Position numbers and translations under genes: made by a program | Notes under the pieces: model-generated | The model's input: only the letters and a program-made list of their open reading frames with translations | What the model was told of the DNA's origin: nothing | Database searches by the model: none | Part shown: positions 63,145 through 64,000 of the stretch, in pieces | Layout: every line of letters begins with the position of its first letter | How positions within the stretch are numbered: the stretch's first letter is position 1 | NCBI RefSeq assembly: GCF_006345825.1 | Contig: NZ_VCIX01000084.1 | Location: 102,499 to 166,498 of the forward strand | Length of the DNA: 64,000 bases | Direction: 5' to 3' | DNA from: Paenibacillus paridis | GTDB lineage: Bacteria > Bacillota > Bacilli > Paenibacillales > Paenibacillaceae

Positions 63145-63765
63145 ATGAACTTATTTTATATGCAGCCCGAACGTGACGGAGTTCTACCGATGCCGATATT
63201 CTTGAAAGACAATTACATAGGATTCGATTGGCCGGGAATCGGCGATCTTGAGCATGTCGGCAGGGAGGAATGGCAGGAGCTTGCCGTTCACACGTGCTTG
63301 GAACAAGGGCAAGCACTGCTTGACCGTCTGACAGAGATTGGTTTGTTTGTTTATGCGATGCAGGATGGGGATTATCTACTGGTTGCTGATGGCGAATATG
63401 TACATCTGGGCGATTTGGGCGACTACTACTATGTGGAAAGCGCTGGCCAAGCAGAGGATATCTACAGTCATCGACGGGGCGTCACCTGGTTAAAGCGAAT
63501 GCTGAAGGCGGAATTGCATGCGGAGCTGCAGCCATTGGCAGGAGGACAGGCCAACTTGGCAAGGCTTGACCGGCCGGTGAGCCAGGAACTGCTGGAGAAA
63601 TGGACGGCTAAGCCTGCTCACGAAGGGCATGAAGCCAGCCGAATGAGGCATGTGGATGACGAAACGATTGCGGAAGCATTGGAGATTTTGAAGAAAGCCA
63701 TGAAAAGCAAGGACTTAGAGCGCAAGGAACGGGCGGCGATCGCTATCTTGAGGTTTGCGAAATAA
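63145..63765 (+). CDS. Hypothetical protein, not recognised
   Basis: 206 residues, GGAGG ribosome site and its own promoter, so it is likely real. No signal peptide or membrane segment. The N-terminal ~110 residues look globular and mixed alpha/beta (YIGFDWPGIGDLEHVGREEW; GLFVYAMQDGDYLLVADGEYVHLG), including a WP(G)IGDL-type segment. The C-terminal ~60 residues are predicted helical and highly charged (ALEILKKAMKSKDLERKERA). I know no domain that fits. It is monocistronic in the window, so context gives no function. Confidence 0.7.
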   Translation: MNLFYMQPERDGVLPMPIFLKDNYIGFDWPGIGDLEHVGREEWQELAVHTCLEQGQALLDRLTEIGLFVYAMQDGDYLLVADGEYVHLGDLGDYYYVESAGQAEDIYSHRRGVTWLKRMLKAELHAELQPLAGGQANLARLDRPVSQELLEKWTAKPAHEGHEASRMRHVDDETIAEALEILKKAMKSKDLERKERAAIAILRFAK

Positions 63766-63845
63766 AGCGGAGCGGGATTGTGCGTATTATCCTGCGCGCA
63801 TGCAGGTTGCGGTTTATTTATTGGTTAGGCGGGCTGGATTCAATT

Positions 63846-63866
63846 TAGCTGGAATTTCTCCCGCTA
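63846..63866. repeat. Short palindromic repeat, copy 1
   Basis: 21 bases from TAGCTGGAA to TCCCGCTA, an imperfect dyad related to the copy at 63896. Confidence 0.5.
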
Positions 63867-63895
63867 AAATAGCGTTTTTCGCTGCGAATATGAAA

Positions 63896-63915
63896 TAGTG
63901 GGAATTTTTCCACTA
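63896..63915. repeat. Short palindromic repeat, copy 2
   Basis: TAGTGG / CCACTA dyad around GAATTTTT, 50 bases from copy 1. The shared pattern is TAGxxGGAATTTyTCC, then CTA. The rest of 63766-64000 holds no gene that I can support. Confidence 0.55.
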
Positions 63916-64000
63916 GCGTTGCATCAACACTAACATAGAAAAAAGCATGGATGACCATTTATTAATAACTAATCAAAATCTGAATTTTATGGACAAAAAC

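Noticed and set aside
1..64000. CRISPR arrays, tRNA or rRNA genes, prophage or transposase genes
   Set aside because: No evenly spaced repeats, no cloverleaf or rRNA-like segments, and no integrase or transposase motifs were noticed in the window. This was by eye; tRNAscan-SE and ISfinder searches would be decisive.

Overview
The window looks like a chromosomal stretch of a spore-forming Firmicute of the Paenibacillus/Cohnella type. The grounds are: S-layer-homology (SLH) surface proteins, a GerA-family spore germination operon, sigma-A promoters, strong AGGAGG-type ribosome sites, GTG and TTG starts, CcpA cre boxes, and four YesM/YesN-type two-component systems, each beside a CUT1 sugar ABC transporter that has no ATPase gene of its own. 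No rRNA, tRNA, CRISPR, prophage or intact insertion sequence was seen. This identification is inference from gene content.

Layout. 1-4.8 kb: the 3' part of an SLH surface protein with a thioredoxin-like CAWC domain, a low-complexity membrane-anchored protein ending in two cysteines, and a TlpA/ResA-like thioredoxin. A promoter plus leader RNA plus terminator lies upstream of the middle gene. 5.0-7.8 kb: a GH3 beta-glycosidase with permuted domain order. 7.9-9.5 kb: a TetR regulator and a short-chain dehydrogenase, each preceded by the same operator. 9.6-17.4 kb (cluster A): HK-RR, substrate-binding protein, two permeases, an FAD oxidoreductase and an SGNH hydrolase. 17.5-21.2 kb: a large secreted GH9 enzyme on the minus strand with a perfect cre box. 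21.3-22.4 kb: non-coding, with decayed repeats. 22.4-32.3 kb (cluster B): RR-HK, two permeases, substrate-binding protein, an unrecognised barrel-like protein and a GH88 unsaturated glucuronyl hydrolase. This points to a uronic-acid-containing glycan as substrate. 32.3-36.4 kb: a minus-strand gerA-type operon in the order A-C-D-B. 36.5-38.4 kb: an AraC regulator divergent from a phytanoyl-CoA dioxygenase-like gene. 38.4-50.8 kb (cluster C): RR-HK, a 1781-residue SLH-anchored clan-A-like glycoside hydrolase, two permeases and a substrate-binding protein. 50.9-53.6 kb: a Zn/Cd/Pb-type P-type ATPase divergent from a CadC/SmtB-like repressor. 53.7-63.0 kb (cluster D): RR-HK, a membrane-tethered ribose-binding-type protein, two CUT1-type lipoproteins and two permeases. 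63.1-63.8 kb: an unrecognised gene, followed by short palindromic repeats to the window end.

How the genes work together. Each cluster appears to sense an extracellular oligosaccharide through a two-TM histidine kinase, activate transport through an AraC-type response regulator, and import the sugar through a CUT1 importer powered by a shared MsmX-like ATPase encoded elsewhere. The surface enzymes (GH9, SLH-anchored GH) and intracellular enzymes (GH3, GH88) would process polysaccharide outside and inside the cell. cre boxes near three of the sugar transcription units suggest CcpA control. The most interesting signals are: a 35-bp element repeated at matching positions in front of the RR-HK and transporter promoters of cluster B; a long inverted repeat that would hide the ribosome site of the cluster D binding-protein gene; the three-binding-protein sensor/transport arrangement of cluster D; the structured leader at 3.1-3.3 kb; and the extracellular redox trio at the left end.
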